From: Streptoverticillium olivoreticuli subsp. olivoreticuli
GTDB taxonomy: Bacteria > Actinomycetota > Actinomycetes > Streptomycetales > Streptomycetaceae
Length of the DNA stretch: 64,000 bases
Assembly (NCBI RefSeq): GCF_003391135.1
Contig: NZ_CP031455.1
Location: 8,645,501 to 8,709,500, forward strand
Reading direction: 5' to 3'
Position 1 is the first letter of the stretch. Every line of letters begins with the position of its first letter. A program made the position numbers and the translations under genes. The notes under the pieces were generated by a model. It made no database searches. It was given only the letters and a program-made list of their open reading frames with translations, and was not told where the DNA came from. This document shows positions 38,367 through 49,167 of the stretch, one piece after another.

Positions 38367-38413
38367 ACCACAGACTGAGAAGATTCCTATTGCAGACCCT
38401 CAAGGGAGCAGGA

Positions 38414-38731
38414 ATGAGTAATCGAACCATGCCGGTCTTGGAGCGAAAAGTAACCTCTGCGGCAGCCGGTGCAGGAGCCGCTGCTACTGTAGTCTCGTTT
38501 GTCCTGTGGGTTTTGGAGACGTATATCTTTCACAGGCAAGTTCCTGAACCCGTCCAGAGTATGGTCTATCTATTCATCCCTTCAGCATTCGCACTTGCTG
38601 CAGGATTCTTAGCGCAGCATACTCACCGGCCAGAATCATCTTCGCCCAGTGAGGGTGTTGTGAGAGGGCAAGAGGACGTGCCGAGTCAACCTCAATCTTC
38701 CTCAATGACGCCTGGGAGTCACGAAAACTGA
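38414..38731 (+). CDS. small holin-like membrane protein
   Basis: A 105-residue protein from the ATG at 38414, with AGGGAGCAGG upstream. It begins MSNRTMPVLERKVTSAAAGA and has two membrane helices (AATVVSFVLWVLETYIF and MVYLFIPSAFALAAGFLAQH), then a Ser/Pro/Gln-rich polar tail. The pattern matches small holin-like hypothetical proteins on Streptomyces phages and plasmids. One TTA codon lies at 38609. No lysin gene is nearby, so a lytic role is not supported. Confidence 0.65.
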   Translation: MSNRTMPVLERKVTSAAAGAGAAATVVSFVLWVLETYIFHRQVPEPVQSMVYLFIPSAFALAAGFLAQHTHRPESSSPSEGVVRGQEDVPSQPQSSSMTPGSHEN

Positions 38732-39044
38732 GAAAACCCCCGTAAGGATTATGAATCCTCAGGGCGGCGGCTGACCGGGTGACGCGTGACGGTGCCATAA
38801 AAAGCGAGGCTCCCGGGCTGTTGAGTGAGATGTTCATATCTCATCTCTTCGGCCGGGGAGCTTTGCAATGCAGCCGGACATCTTGTGACGATGCCCGTGT
38901 GGCGTCGTTGACCGGTCGTGATGCTGGATTTGACGGGTGAGTAGATAGCCGGGTGGGCTGCTGAACTGTCTGCATTGAATAGTGCCCCGCGGTGTCTGTA
39001 GTAGTGGTGCGGGCGGTGGCGCCTGTCGGCGTACTGCCTTGGCT
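38732..39044. other. intergenic
   Basis: A small palindrome (GGATTATGAATCC) lies soon after the holin-like gene near 38746. Nothing else is seen. Confidence 0.4.
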
Positions 39045-40798
39045 GGCTCTGGATAGATTTTCGTGGGCGGAGATCAATCCAGGAATGCGGCCCGGTTGGT
39101 GCAGCGGCGTCTCAAGTGTGCGATCAGGACGACGCGTTGCCGCAGTAGCGGGACGCCAGCGCGGCCACTCATGATCCGCTTCTGGAGCTTCACATCTGTG
39201 ACACGGCCTTCGTTCATCCCGGAGCTGTAGGGAGTGGTGACGCCCTGGACCGCCGCGTCCTGGTCCTCGCGGATGCCCTTTGCCGGACCCGCCAGGGTCG
39301 GATGTCCGCAGGTGGCGAGCTTCCCGAGCTAGCCGGGCAGTCCGGTGGCGTCGCGCTGGTCGACCATGGTGGCGAACTGGCGGATCAGTTCGTGGACGTG
39401 TGCCAGTTCCGGGCAGTAGCTGAACAGCAGCTGGAGCTGCTCCTGGGCCTCCAGGTGCCGCCGTTCGGGTGGGGTGATGATTCCGTTCACCGGGCGACCT
39501 GGAGGGGGGGATGGTGCACGTGTCTGCGGAGCTGGCATGCCGTTCGTCCTGCGTCAGGGTGCGACGGTGGTTTTGATGCGTTGGTAGTGCCCGCGATAGC
39601 CCTTGGCGGTCAGTTGCTGGTGCAGGGTCTTGGCGTTGTGCTCGCCCTCATCCCAGCGTTGCCGCAGGCAGTCGAGGTAGGGCGCGAGGGCTGTGGGCGG
39701 GCGGAACCGGGTGCGACGGACTACTTCCTGCCAGCTCTCGGCGCGGGCGTACTTGTGCACGGTGCGCCGGTTCAGTCCGAGCTCACGGGCGATCGCGTGG
39801 ATGCTGCGGCCCGTGCCGGCGCGCTCGTGGACGGCCTCGAACAGGCGTTTTGCGTGCCGCCCGGCTCGCGTCGTCTCCAGCGTCACTCCGGCGTCCGCGG
39901 AGGGCTGTGGCTCCTCGTGGTGCTCAGCCGGCGGCGGGACGGCGGTTGCCAGACAGGCGCGGTGCGCGACCGCGACGTCCTGGACCCGTCGCGAGAGCCC
40001 CAGCCAGAGGTGGAAGAGGTCGCTGACCTGCACTGCTTCCGGAGCACCGTCGGTGATCCCCTGCCGGTAGGTCAGCGAGCCGTCCCGGCACACGATCTCC
40101 ACCCCGGGCGGGGTGCTCTCGTAGCCATGCGGCCAGTGCGGCGGCATCGTGCCTCTCTCACAAGGTGATCGGCAGGCGGGTGTCATCGTCGACGAGCAGG
40201 GTGCCGTACACCTCTGCGTACAGTGCGAAATCGTCCACACCCAGCACCCCGCGGCGTCACGGTGATCGGCAAAGGCACTCTCATCAGCTGGAACAGCACG
40301 CTGGTCTGCGGCAACGGCGCGCTCAGCAACCCCAGGAGCCGAGCACCGCCCCGCCCGGCAAGCAGGACACCGACCGTCTCCACCAGGTCCTGCAACAGCT
40401 GGGTACGGCGCTGGTAGCGCGCCGTGAGTCCGTCGACCTGCTCGGCAAACGTGACCTTCATGCAGGCCGGGTTCTCGCAGTACAGGCGGCGCACGCTCAG
40501 CTCGATGCGCATCGGCTGGCCACCGATCGCCCTGTCGGTGAGATGGCGTACGTAGCGGCTGTGCACCCAGTCGTTGGTGATGGCGCAGCCCGTACACCGA
40601 GCAGGGCTCTTGTCACGCGTACGAGCATGGACGATCACGGCAGGGCCTGTCGCGTCGACGGAGACAACCATCACGTCTGTTAAATGCGGCAGCAGGGAGG
40701 GAAGTTCGATGCCACACAAGAAGAGGATGCCCGGTGCCGGGGAGTTCGCGCCATACGTTTCCGGGCTGATCTCCGCCCACGAAAATCTTGCCAGGGTC
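39045..40798. mobile_element. ISL3-family insertion sequence with decayed transposase
   Basis: AGATTTTCGTGGGCGGAGAT continues to CA at 39055-39076 and is repeated exactly, inverted, at 40767-40788. The outer ten bases on each side match imperfectly (GGCTCTGGAT / GACCCTGGCA). No target duplication is seen. The element lies directly against an IS1182 relic on the right. Confidence 0.85.
39080..40720 (-). pseudogene. ISL3-family transposase, frameshifted
   Basis: Blocks in order on the minus strand: LPSLLPHLTDVMVVSVDATG, RCTGCAITNDWVHSRYVRHL, MRIELSVRRLYCENPACMKV (the zinc-finger N-domain). Then in other frames come DLFHLWLGLSRRVQDVAVAH, SIHAIARELGLNRRTVHKYA, and finally the GMNEGRVTDVKLQKRIMSGR block close to the left end. 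At least two frameshifts are present. The parts cover the full transposase, so the element died by point mutation. Confidence 0.85.
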
Positions 40799-40799
40799 A

Positions 40800-41277
40800 C
40801 TCGGACGAGTACGGGGACAAGTACCGTCAGGTGACGTGCCCCCAGGGCCACCACAGCATCGGCTGGCGACCGCACCAGCACAGGCCCGACTACGTGCAGT
40901 CCCTCGTCACCTTCGACCGGCAGCACTGCGCACCCTGCCCAGTGCGCGCAAAGTGCACCCACGCCGCCAACTCTCCCCGCAAGCTCGCCCTGGGCCCGCG
41001 CGACGAGCACGAGGCGATCCGGCGCGTCCGCCAACTCCAGGAAACGCCCGAGTGGCAGCAGCATTACAACCGCCGCGCGGGCATCGAGGGCACGATCGGA
41101 CAGGGTCTCCGCCACTGCGGCCTGCGCCGGACCCGCTACATCGGCCTGGAGAAAACCCGGTTCCAGCACGTGCTCACCGCCGCTGCCCTCAACCTCGTCC
41201 GTACCGACGCCTGGCTGACCGAAACACCCTTCGCCACAACACGCGCCTCACGCTTCACGCGCCTTCGCCCCGCATAG
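40800..41277 (+). pseudogene. IS1182-family transposase, C-terminal relic
   Basis: One open frame: TCPQGHHSIGWRPHQHRPDY, HCAPCPVRAKCTHAANSPRK (the zinc-binding block), RRVRQLQETPEWQQHYNRRA, GIEGTIGQGLRHCGLRRTRY and FQHVLTAAALNLVRTDAWL. This is the complete C-terminal half of IS1182; the N-terminal half ends at the ISL3 border. Confidence 0.88.
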
Positions 41278-41334
41278 AGCACCGCCGAATTCGCCGACGG
41301 TGTCCCACAGGGGACATGACTGGTCAAAGTGACC

Positions 41335-41895
41335 CTACTGCGCACGAAACTCGATGACTGCAAGACATATCTCTACCAGCGGTACAGCGAGGGCTGCCGC
41401 AATACTTCCCAGCTCTTCCGTGAGGTCCGTGACCAGGGATTCAAAGGAGACCGCAGCACGGTCAACGCCTACATCCGACAGCTCAAGCTCGGCACTGTCC
41501 CGCCTCCATTGTCGTGGACACCGCCCAAGCCTCGGCGGGCTCTGAGGTGGATCTTGACCGACCCGGTGCTGCTGCGGCCGGGCGAGCTGCAGGGGCTGAA
41601 GGAGATCCGAGCCGCTTGCTCCGAACTGGACGCCGTCGTCCGGCACGTCCGCGACTTTGGCTGCCCTCATGCACGAGCGGCGAGGCGACGGACTTCCGGG
41701 CTGGATCGAGTAAGTTCGTCGTGACGACCTGCCTCACCTGCACCATTTCGCCGATGGCCTGGAACGCGACCGGGATGCGGTCATCGCTGGGCTCTCCAGC
41801 CACTGGAGTTCCGGCCAGGCTGAAGGTAAGTCACCCTCAAGCGTGCCGGCTACGGCCGCGCCAACCCCGAGCTCCTCCGCATCGGGATCCTTATG
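41335..41895 (+). pseudogene. second ISL3-family relic, C-terminal part
   Basis: The frame reads LDDCKTYLYQRYSEGCRNTS, QLFREVRDQGFKGDRSTVNA, PPKPRRALRWILTDPVLLRP. After a shift it continues LPHLHHFADGLERDRDAVIA and LKRAGYGRANPELLRIGIL. It is a different ISL3 from the copy at 39-40.8 kb and lies on the other strand. Confidence 0.75.
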
Positions 41896-43011
41896 AGAAC
41901 CTGACCGGCACCGTCACAAGATCAGCGCCAGATCAATGAGATACGCCAACAGCACTGGCACAGGGGCCCCTGACACCGTCCTGAGGCAAGGGGGCACATG
42001 AAGCGCCACACCGATGTCCCTGGGCGGAACCTGCGCAAGCCCTCCGCTATCGAGTACTTGAAGACGCTGCGGCCATCGTCGGCGTGCCTCTCTCCAGCGG
42101 CCCGCCTGCCATGCCGACTCCCGGCATATTCACCTCAACGCACGCCCAGTACACTCCCGTACTCATACCAGCGGCGCCATGCGTCACGAACGAGCGCGAG
42201 CTGCGCTGCCGTATTCCGTTGTGACCCGCATGGCGTGTCGCTCTTCATCAGACCGCCGAACCCGGACCACGTCCCGTCGACATCTGTCGGCCTTCCTGCG
42301 CGGGGCCGGCACCCCTGCCCCTCTGCTACCTCCGTGACGGTCTCCAGGCCGTCGGCAGAGAGGCAGGCCCCCGCCCCGTCGTGGGTAGCGCGAGCTAGAG
42401 GCGGCCGGGCGGGGCTCCAGCGCCCGCGTTGATGAGCCCTTTCAGATAAATCACGTCGGCGTGATAGCCCGCCCGACGGCGCTGGCACCAGCCCGATCGC
42501 CTGGGCCTCCGGCGAAAGCCGTGTCGTCGCGGCCCGCTACGTCCGCAAAGACCGGCTTGCCGATGCCCTGCAGGCCCAGGCCTTCTCCGCCCTGAGTGCT
42601 TTCCCGGCGCCCGCAGGTATGACGACAAGCAGCAGGTTGGGGAGGTCGGCTACAGCTCCCCCCCCTTTGGCAGGTCAGCAATCAACTCGTCGGCATCTCA
42701 CGGATGCCTCGAAACCTGCGCCCGCTACGACGAAGTAACTGAATGGCCGCCCACCCTTCCCCGCGCCAAGGGTGTGTCCGGCTAGACCCTTTTGTTCTGC
42801 GGGACAGGATGGAATAATTTCACTGAGTAGACAAATGGGTATCGCTTACGTACAGGCCAAGGGTGTCAGGCCATCAAAAATCACGTTCTTCGTCGATTGG
42901 ATATTCGACTCAGGCTTTTCATCTGCCTGCAGTCGGGCAGATGGGCCGTTTATTCTTGCGGCTGCCGCGCGAGTCCAGGGTTTCCGAAGTGCGCCAGGTG
43001 AAGTAAGTGGG
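41896..43011. other. no recognisable gene
   Basis: Several open frames of 60-140 codons exist, none with family resemblance or ribosome binding site. Probably decayed DNA. Confidence 0.45.
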
Positions 43012-43599
43012 CTAATCCCGGGCCGGCTCGGAGGGCTGCTGATGATCAGGGTCGGAAGAATCGAAGAACTCCAACTCGCCGAGCCTTGCCTCGATGTAAG
43101 CCCGCATTCGAACGTGGTAGAGAGATGCGAATGAATTCAGCTCTTCGATGCGTCGTTCGATTTCGGTGATGGCTTCATTATGTGCTGCCAGCCCTGTTGC
43201 GTACTCCTCCTCCGCCTGCCGGCGGGTGCCCTCAACGTCCCGCTGGGCTGCTTGCCGCATCCCTTCCGCCCTGGCCTTGGCCTTGCGCATGACTTTTTCT
43301 GCCTCGGAGTTAGCCTGCTCCACTACTTCGCGGGCTTCTTCTCGAGCGCTGCTCAGGAGACGATCGGCGGTCTCTTGGGCGGCACCGAGCAGGCGGGAGG
43401 CAGTAATTTCTTCACCCGAGACCTTCATCGATTCTTCTCCGGCCTCCAGCCCGCCCTCGAGTTCGGCTACCCTGAGCATTAGAAGAGATATGTCATTTTC
43501 TATGATATCGAGAAATCCGTCGACGTCATTCATGTCGTACCCTTCGCGCAGTCGCACGGTTTCGAACTTCTTGGCGCGAATATCCTTGGGTGTCAGCAT
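43012..43599 (-). CDS. DivIVA-domain coiled-coil protein
   Basis: A 195-residue protein. The N-terminus LTPKDIRAKKFETVRLREGY, DMNDVDGFLDIIENDI is the DivIVA lipid-binding/dimerisation start (F/Y-rich loop and 'GY...VD.FLD'). A long coiled coil follows (ETADRLLSSAREEAREVVEQ; AEKVMRKAKARAEGMRQAAQ), with a second helical segment at 150-180. It is much shorter than the polar-growth DivIVA of Streptomyces and matches the many accessory DivIVA-domain proteins of that genus. A role in septum or tip organisation, or in partition of a replicon, would be inference. No operon partner is seen. Confidence 0.9.
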   Translation of the reverse strand: MLTPKDIRAKKFETVRLREGYDMNDVDGFLDIIENDISLLMLRVAELEGGLEAGEESMKVSGEEITASRLLGAAQETADRLLSSAREEAREVVEQANSEAEKVMRKAKARAEGMRQAAQRDVEGTRRQAEEEYATGLAAHNEAITEIERRIEELNSFASLYHVRMRAYIEARLGELEFFDSSDPDHQQPSEPARD

Positions 43600-44491
43600 T
43601 ACCCTCGTGTATTCCCTTGAACGGTCTGGCGGGCTCTGATGGTCTGGCGATTGTCGTGAATGTGTAATGACGAACCGATCTTCCGTGTCGCGAGAGATGT
43701 GTAACCCTGGGGTGCGTCCATGGCTTGCCTTGGAGAGGGCCCGTGGCAGCGGCTACTGAGCCTGCGCTCGTAACTGTCGTCGGATCGTTCAGGTAGGGCG
43801 GCGGGCTGGCCTGGTTTTCGGTTGGGCGCCGCTTGCAGGAGTTTGCCGCATTGTTGAATCCCGCAGAGTCTGTGTCGCCGGACACATGGAAACGGTCGGG
43901 ATCAGTGAAGGCTGTGCGTACATGCGATGGAAACTGGGTGATGGAGCGGCAGACTTAGCAATAGAGCTGGTACCGCCAGTCGGACAGCAGTCCGATAAGT
44001 GCGAATACGGTGCCGGCCCGGAGCGCTTTCGGAGTGCAACTTCGAACCGTGGCGAATGCTTGTGCAACATGACTGTTCAGCTTCTATGGACTTCTGGTGC
44101 CTCTGATGTGGGAGTTCCTTTTCCGGAGAGAGGGCCCACTGGATGCCCGGCAGGCGCTCCGTTCCATTCTTGGGGGTGATGGCTGGTTCCCGGATGACCT
44201 GGGGGCTGATTCTGCCCCCGCCTTACGTTGGGTGGCAGTACGACGAAAGTGGCACTGCACCCCCAGCTCTCCCAGGGAAAATGCCTGGCCCAGGCCGGAC
44301 CGGCGCCGGAAGACCGCCCTGCCGCCAGACCTGTCGACGGCCGTTGCCGGGGGCGTGGATGGCCTGGAACCAGCCATTCACAGCCAGGCTGACACGCAGC
44401 TGCTCCGCAGCCCGGCGCAATATTTTCCACCAGTGAGCTACCCTTTGCGGTTCCTTGTTTTTCCGACGGTACGGTGTGAAGGGAGTCGTAG
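43600..44491. other. no recognisable gene
   Basis: Divergent promoter region of the DivIVA-domain gene and the kinase gene. Open frames here are not supported. Confidence 0.5.
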
Positions 44492-45688
44492 ATGCCGTTC
44501 TCCCTTTCCATCGGGTCCGGCTGGAAATTCACCCATGCGGAATACCTGCCCGCACTCGGCGCGGGCGTGTATAACCTCGCCGAGGTCCTGGCCGAACCAC
44601 ATGCGGGCTTCCTGACCGAACACCTCGCCGTCAACGCCATCGCATCAGTGGCTATCGGCCTGCTGATGGCATTCAGACTGCGCCGACCACGCGCGACAGC
44701 CACACTGGCGGTGATCGGCGACTGGTTCGTCTATGCACCCGCCGCAGTGCTGCTGGCACTATTCACCCTGGCCCAGCGAGGCAGAGTACGCACGGCCTGG
44801 ACGGTGGGCACCCTGCTGACAGTAGTGAACGCATTCACCCCCTGGATCAGGGGCTTCCCGCCCTACGACGTGCTACACATTGCCTCCTACAGCAGCGGGG
44901 CTATGGCCTTCGTCGTCGCCCCGGTCATCGTGGGCGCCTACCTACGCACCAGGCACGTACGGATCGTCTCGCTCTCGGAATACACAGACCGTCTCGAGCG
45001 GGAGCAGCAGTTGCTGGCCGAGGCGGCCCAGGCTGAGGAGCGCACCCGTATCGCCCGGGAGATGCACGATGTGGTCGCGCACCGGATCACCCACGTCGTC
45101 GTACATGCCGGCGCCCTCGAGCTCGGGGCGGACAAAGGTGCGGAGTGGGTGACCAAGCGGGCCGAGCTGATCCGCACATCAGGCACCCAGGCCCTGGATG
45201 AACTGCGCGGCATTCTCGGTTTTCTACAGCCGTCCGGACACGACTATGAGTCCGCACCACTGGAACCGCCGGAGGTCCGGGCCCTGGAGCGGCTCGTGGA
45301 CGGCACCCGAGCCACCGGCACCCAGGTGAACCTGTCGAGGGAGGAGTCGGCCACCACAGTGCCCACCGCCCTACGCGCCACTGCCTACCGGGTAGTCCAG
45401 GAAGCTCTGACCAACGCCGTCAAGCACGCCCCTGGGGCGCCCATCACCGTCGAAGTGTGCTACCCCCCGGGCACCTTGCTGATCCGGGTCACCAACGGCC
45501 CCACCGCCACGCCGGCGCGCGCCATCCCTGGGGGAGGCAACGGCCTTGCCGGACTGCGCCGCCGCGTCCGCGAACACGGCGGAACCTTCACCACGGGACC
45601 CACCACCGAGGGCGGGTTCCATGTCGAGGCCCAACTTCCCCTGGGCCACGGGGCGTCCAGCCCGTTCCCCGCACAAGGAGAGAAATGA
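44492..45688 (+). CDS. sensor histidine kinase, copy 2
   Basis: A 398-residue kinase, paralogous to the one at 12.3-13.5 kb. Four to five membrane helices occupy residues 20-155 (VAIGLLMAFRL; VYAPAAVLLALFTLA; GAMAFVVAPVIVGAYL). The HisKA_3 box has its phospho-acceptor His in REMHDVVAHRITHVVVHAG. HATPase_c motifs are VVQEALTNAVKHAP (N-box) and GGGNGLAGLRRRV (G-box). The start of the response-regulator gene overlaps its stop codon (ATGA). The absence of a large outer domain suggests an intramembrane sensing kinase. Confidence 0.95.
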   Translation: MPFSLSIGSGWKFTHAEYLPALGAGVYNLAEVLAEPHAGFLTEHLAVNAIASVAIGLLMAFRLRRPRATATLAVIGDWFVYAPAAVLLALFTLAQRGRVRTAWTVGTLLTVVNAFTPWIRGFPPYDVLHIASYSSGAMAFVVAPVIVGAYLRTRHVRIVSLSEYTDRLEREQQLLAEAAQAEERTRIAREMHDVVAHRITHVVVHAGALELGADKGAEWVTKRAELIRTSGTQALDELRGILGFLQPSGHDYESAPLEPPEVRALERLVDGTRATGTQVNLSREESATTVPTALRATAYRVVQEALTNAVKHAPGAPITVEVCYPPGTLLIRVTNGPTATPARAIPGGGNGLAGLRRRVREHGGTFTTGPTTEGGFHVEAQLPLGHGASSPFPAQGEK

Positions 45689-46335
45689 TCAAAGTTCTGC
45701 TGGCCGACGACGACGTCATCGTCCGGGAAGGACTCAGCACGATCCTGGACATCGCCGACGAGATCCACCTGGTAGGCCAGGTCTCCGACGGCGCACAAGC
45801 CGTCGAAGCCGCACGTTCCCTCCAGCCGGACGTCATCCTGATGGACATCCGCATGCCCCGCGTCGACGGCCTGACCGCAACCACAGCGATCTGCTCCGAA
45901 ATCCCCAATCCCCCCAAAGTCATCATGCTCACCACATTCGGCCAGGACGACTACGTACGCTGCGCCCTGCAGGCAGGCGCAGCCGGCTTTCTGCTCAAGG
46001 ACTGCGGCCCCGAAGTGCTCCTCCAGGCCATCCGGGTCGTCCACGCTGGCGAGGCCATGCTCGCCCCCGCTGTCACCCAGCGCCTGATCCGCTCCTACAC
46101 CGCCCTCCCGCACCTGAGCGCCGAACAACAACAGGCCCTGCACACTCTCAGCCCCCGCGAACGCCAGGTTCTCGAGGGCATCAGACAGGGCAAGTCCAAC
46201 GCCGACATCGCCACCGAACTCTTCATGAGCGAAGGCACCGTGAAATCCCACGTCTCCAGCATTTTCAACAAACTCGGCGCCGCTAACCGCGTCCAGGCTG
46301 CCCTGCTCGCCTACACCGCCCGGCTCACCGAGTAG
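45685..46335 (+). CDS. LuxR/NarL-type response regulator, copy 2
   Basis: A 216-residue regulator starting at the ATG at 45685, which overlaps the kinase stop. The receiver has DDD at 8-10, phospho-acceptor Asp54 (LMDIRMPRVDG), Thr in MLTTFG and Lys in GFLLKDCG. The LuxR DNA-binding domain is LSPRERQVLEGIRQGKSN and SEGTVKSHVSSIFNKLGAAN. It is similar along its whole length to the regulator at 11.6 kb. Target genes are unknown, and no transporter operon lies next to it. Confidence 0.95.
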   Translation: MIKVLLADDDVIVREGLSTILDIADEIHLVGQVSDGAQAVEAARSLQPDVILMDIRMPRVDGLTATTAICSEIPNPPKVIMLTTFGQDDYVRCALQAGAAGFLLKDCGPEVLLQAIRVVHAGEAMLAPAVTQRLIRSYTALPHLSAEQQQALHTLSPRERQVLEGIRQGKSNADIATELFMSEGTVKSHVSSIFNKLGAANRVQAALLAYTARLTE

Positions 46336-46737
46336 CCCGAACACCAAGGGCCGCCCACATGCAAGTGGCTGGTGGAGAAGCTGCAGCGAGTAAGGACCTT
46401 GATCCCTCCCGCAGAGGCTTCGCTACCAAGATTCACCTGAGTGCGGGCGGCCGCTGCCGCGTGTATTGCCGATTCTGGCACCGGGTTGGCGCGCCAGCTG
46501 CACCAAGCGCAACGCCTTGACACGCTCTCAAGCTGATGCACCATCAGCTGCTGGGGCAAGCTGACTGCGTACGAATGTGGTGATGTGGGCGGATGAGGCT
46601 GATTCGTTGGAGTGGAAACCCCAACGCCTTTGATCCAGAGGAACGGACGGTTCGTCAAGAAGGCTTGAGCCACGCAACGGAACCCCGGCAAATCAGTGTT
46701 CGACCGAGACCGTTGATCTGGGAGTCTCCGTCGCAGG
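46336..46737. other. no recognisable gene
   Basis: Spacer after the two-component pair. Nothing supported. Confidence 0.45.
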
Positions 46738-46959
46738 ATGAGTCCGTGCATCCCTCGTGAAGGCTGTGCGGCCGAGGGCGTGTTCGCACCGGGGCACCTC
46801 GGCGAGCTGAAGCCGACCCAAGATTTCGCGCTGATCGACTGCCGTGCCCGAGGAGATCGGGACCGTCCAGCGGCGGGCGCGGCTGCTGCCCTCGCGGGTC
46901 GTGGTGCACTTCGTGCTCGCTCTGGCGCGGTTCGAGACGGGTGCGGCTCTTTCTGAGTG
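46738..46959 (+). pseudogene. IS4-family transposase, N-terminal relic
   Basis: Starts GVFAPGHLGELKPTQDFALI and continues in another frame VPEEIGTVQRRARLLPSRVV, VHFVLALARFETGAALSE. It corresponds to the N-terminal about 75 residues of the IS4 type intact at 14.8-16.5 kb, frameshifted and truncated. Confidence 0.75.
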
Positions 46960-47041
46960 AGGAACGGGGAAGCGAAGCGAGTACCTGTTTCAGCAGCGGG
47001 CCGGGCGCGCGTTAACGTGTGGGGAGATCCGAGGAGGGGCT

Positions 47042-47380
47042 GTGGCATTGGGGAGGAAGGGCTCGCGCCGCATTGTCGTGGACGGGGAGACCTATCGGTG
47101 GCGGCTGCGCCGCAGGCCCACTTACAGCCAGGGACTGTGCTGGACGCCCTGCACCTACGCCGTCGGACACGCCGACCGCCCGGGAACGACGCTGGTGGTC
47201 ACCACCGGCCAGCCGCACTTCAGTAACTGGATCGGCAGAACGGGCGCCCCGATTCTTCCCTCAGAAGTAGCGGACCACATTCGCACCGCGCTCGCGCGAG
47301 GCTGGGCCCCGGATCGCCCGGGCTCTCCCTTCGAGCTGGACCTCTCCCACGGGTTCGCCTCCGGGTACGGCTCTTTCTGA
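47042..47380 (+). CDS. small conserved hypothetical protein
   Basis: A 112-residue protein; GTG start behind GAGGAGGGG. The sequence is compact and well-formed (GSRRIVVDGETYRWRLRRRP; GTTLVVTTGQPHFSNWIG; VADHIRTALARGWAPDRPGS). It looks like a family of small actinobacterial proteins that I recognise only as hypothetical. No signal peptide or membrane helix. It sits alone between IS relics, with the ISKra4 relic converging on it. Confidence 0.7.
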   Translation: MALGRKGSRRIVVDGETYRWRLRRRPTYSQGLCWTPCTYAVGHADRPGTTLVVTTGQPHFSNWIGRTGAPILPSEVADHIRTALARGWAPDRPGSPFELDLSHGFASGYGSF

Positions 47381-47392
47381 AAGAAGTGACTG

Positions 47393-48908
47393 TCAGGCCG
47401 TGAGGGCGTATCTGCCCTGGTCACAGGCTGGGTAGAGGCGTTGATGCTCCCGGGCGAGATGATGCTTCCAGTAGGCGTCGAGGTCGCCGTTGGCCGCGAC
47501 AGCACGGAGCTTGAGGACGGCTTCGGCGCCGTCGAGGCCCCAACGGGCACCGCTGATGTCGAGGCGGTCGGCGATGAGATGGCGGGCGGCTCCCTCGATG
47601 ATCCCCGTGGCGATCGGCCAGCCGGCGGCGAGGGCCTGGTCGTAGTGGAGGAACTCGTTGTTGTTCCGCAGGTAGCGGACACATGCGTCCACGCCGCGGT
47701 GTTGCTCACTGCTCAGCTCGGTGTGGTCGGCCTGGTCCTGGATGGCGTCGGCGACCTCGATGGCATGACCTGCGAGAACAGCGAGGGCATGAGTGGCGAC
47801 CCAGTTCTCGGTGGCTTTGTCGCCGGTGCGGTGGAAGCACCAGGACGCCGCCCAGATCTTTTCCAGGACGTGGATGATGTCGATGACGATGTGGACGTCG
47901 ACATGGCGGAGGCGGGCTTCGGCCTGGACCAGATCGAGCTGGTGGCGGGCGCCGTCGACCAGGACCACCCATCTGCGACGATGGCGGGGGTCGCGGGCTT
48001 CAGCGTGATCGAAGACCTTCCGGACTACATGTTCCGCATCGTGGCGGACCGAACCGCACAGCCACTTGCCCCGGGCGATGGGGCCCGGCTGCGGGATGTA
48101 GTGGGCGGACCGTCCGCCGGGCGGGGTGATCACGTCGTGCGGGCAGCGCGGTGCGGAGTCGGCATCGTAGACCGCGCCAAGCGTGGCCATCCGCTTCCGG
48201 GCGCTCTTCTCTCCGATGGCCAGACGGGTGCGGAACGTTCGTTCCCGATGCGCGGCGGCCTGCCGGGTGGCTTCCCGCAGCGCCTCGGGCCGCATGACGA
48301 TCCCTTTGCCGTCGACGGAAACCACCAACACCTTGGAAGCGGTGCACGGTTGAACGATCCGCGCATCATAGAAGGTGTCGATGTCCGGGGCGGCCTCGAC
48401 GAGTAGGCGGGCGAGCTGCCGCTTGCCCAAGACCGGACCACACCGACGGCAGATCGCCTCCCCGGCGGCGTCGTAGGACACACGGATCGCGGTCTGGACC
48501 GCGAGGCGAGCCAGGCCGCGCGAGTGCCGGCCCCTCGACAGTGAGAGAGCCGCGTCCGGCCGGGTGCACGTTGGCCACCTCCAGACGCCGCCACGCGCAG
48601 CGGGACACCGTCACCGTTCCGAACACCGTGGCCAGCAGCCGCCCATGGCCCCTCTCCAGACGCGGCCGGAGCAGATCATCGGCGCCGACCACGTACGGCC
48701 GTCGCCTTTCCACGGCCTCTTGCTCGTGTTGCCCCCTCAGGTCCAGATGCTCCTGGAGCAGCTGTCGCAGCAGGTCACGGCCCCGGACTTCGAGGAGTTC
48801 CTCCAGCTCGTGATGCGCCAGCCCGCCCGCCTCCGGCGAGGCCAGATCCGTCACGAGCACCCTGAACAAATTCGGCGCCGCCTCAAAGCAGTCAGAACTC
48901 GACGGCAC
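47393..48908 (-). pseudogene. ISKra4-family transposase, frameshifted
   Basis: The N-terminal part (start at about 48908) reads LVTDLASPEAGGLAHHELEE and VTVSRCAWRRLEVANVHPA. A one-base shift near 48560 moves the rest to a second frame, beginning ALSLSRGRHSRGLARLAVQ. The catalytic half follows intact: VLVVSVDGKGIVMRPEALRE, RRWVVLVDGARHQLDLVQAE, YLRNNNEFLHYDQALAAGWP and ATGIIEGAARHLIADRLD. The C-terminal frame by itself is 362 residues. Repairing one base would restore a full transposase. Confidence 0.88.
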
Positions 48909-49060
48909 CGCTGACCGTCGTCAAGCAGTACATCGAGAACCAGCAACGCCCCGCCGGCTGAGGACAACACTGCGGACTCGTGCACACGGCGCGGGTCAGA
49001 ACAGCCCTGAGATGGCCTTCACCCCCGCCGTAAACGGCGGAGCACTGGCCAAGATCAAAG
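48909..49060. other. short intergenic stretch
   Basis: A plus-strand fragment (VVKQYIENQQRPAG, stop) at about 48908-48962 looks like the last residues of another transposase. Otherwise nothing. Confidence 0.3.
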
Positions 49061-49154
49061 GTAGAGAACACCAGCGCAACGACCAGGAGCCTCGCGTCGT
49101 CACACCCTCTGACCAGCCCGTTTCACCCTGCAGAGACAGGTTGAAAGAGGTTCA
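49061..49154 (+). repeat. direct repeat, left copy (about 95 bp)
   Basis: GTAGAGAACACCAGCGCAAC and following bases, with CCAGGAGCCTCGCGTCGTCA, are repeated at 51922-52020 with a few small gaps and substitutions. The two copies enclose the group II intron and an IS5 relic. Confidence 0.8.
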
Positions 49155-49167
49155 GTGAACCTCTTTC
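49143..49167 (+). other. insertion-site hairpin at the 5' end of the group II intron
   Basis: GAAAGAGGTTC - AGT - GAACCTCTTTC, a perfect 11-bp stem with a 3-base loop. It ends on the base before the intron's first nucleotide. Class C group II introns typically insert directly after such terminator-like hairpins. Confidence 0.8.
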
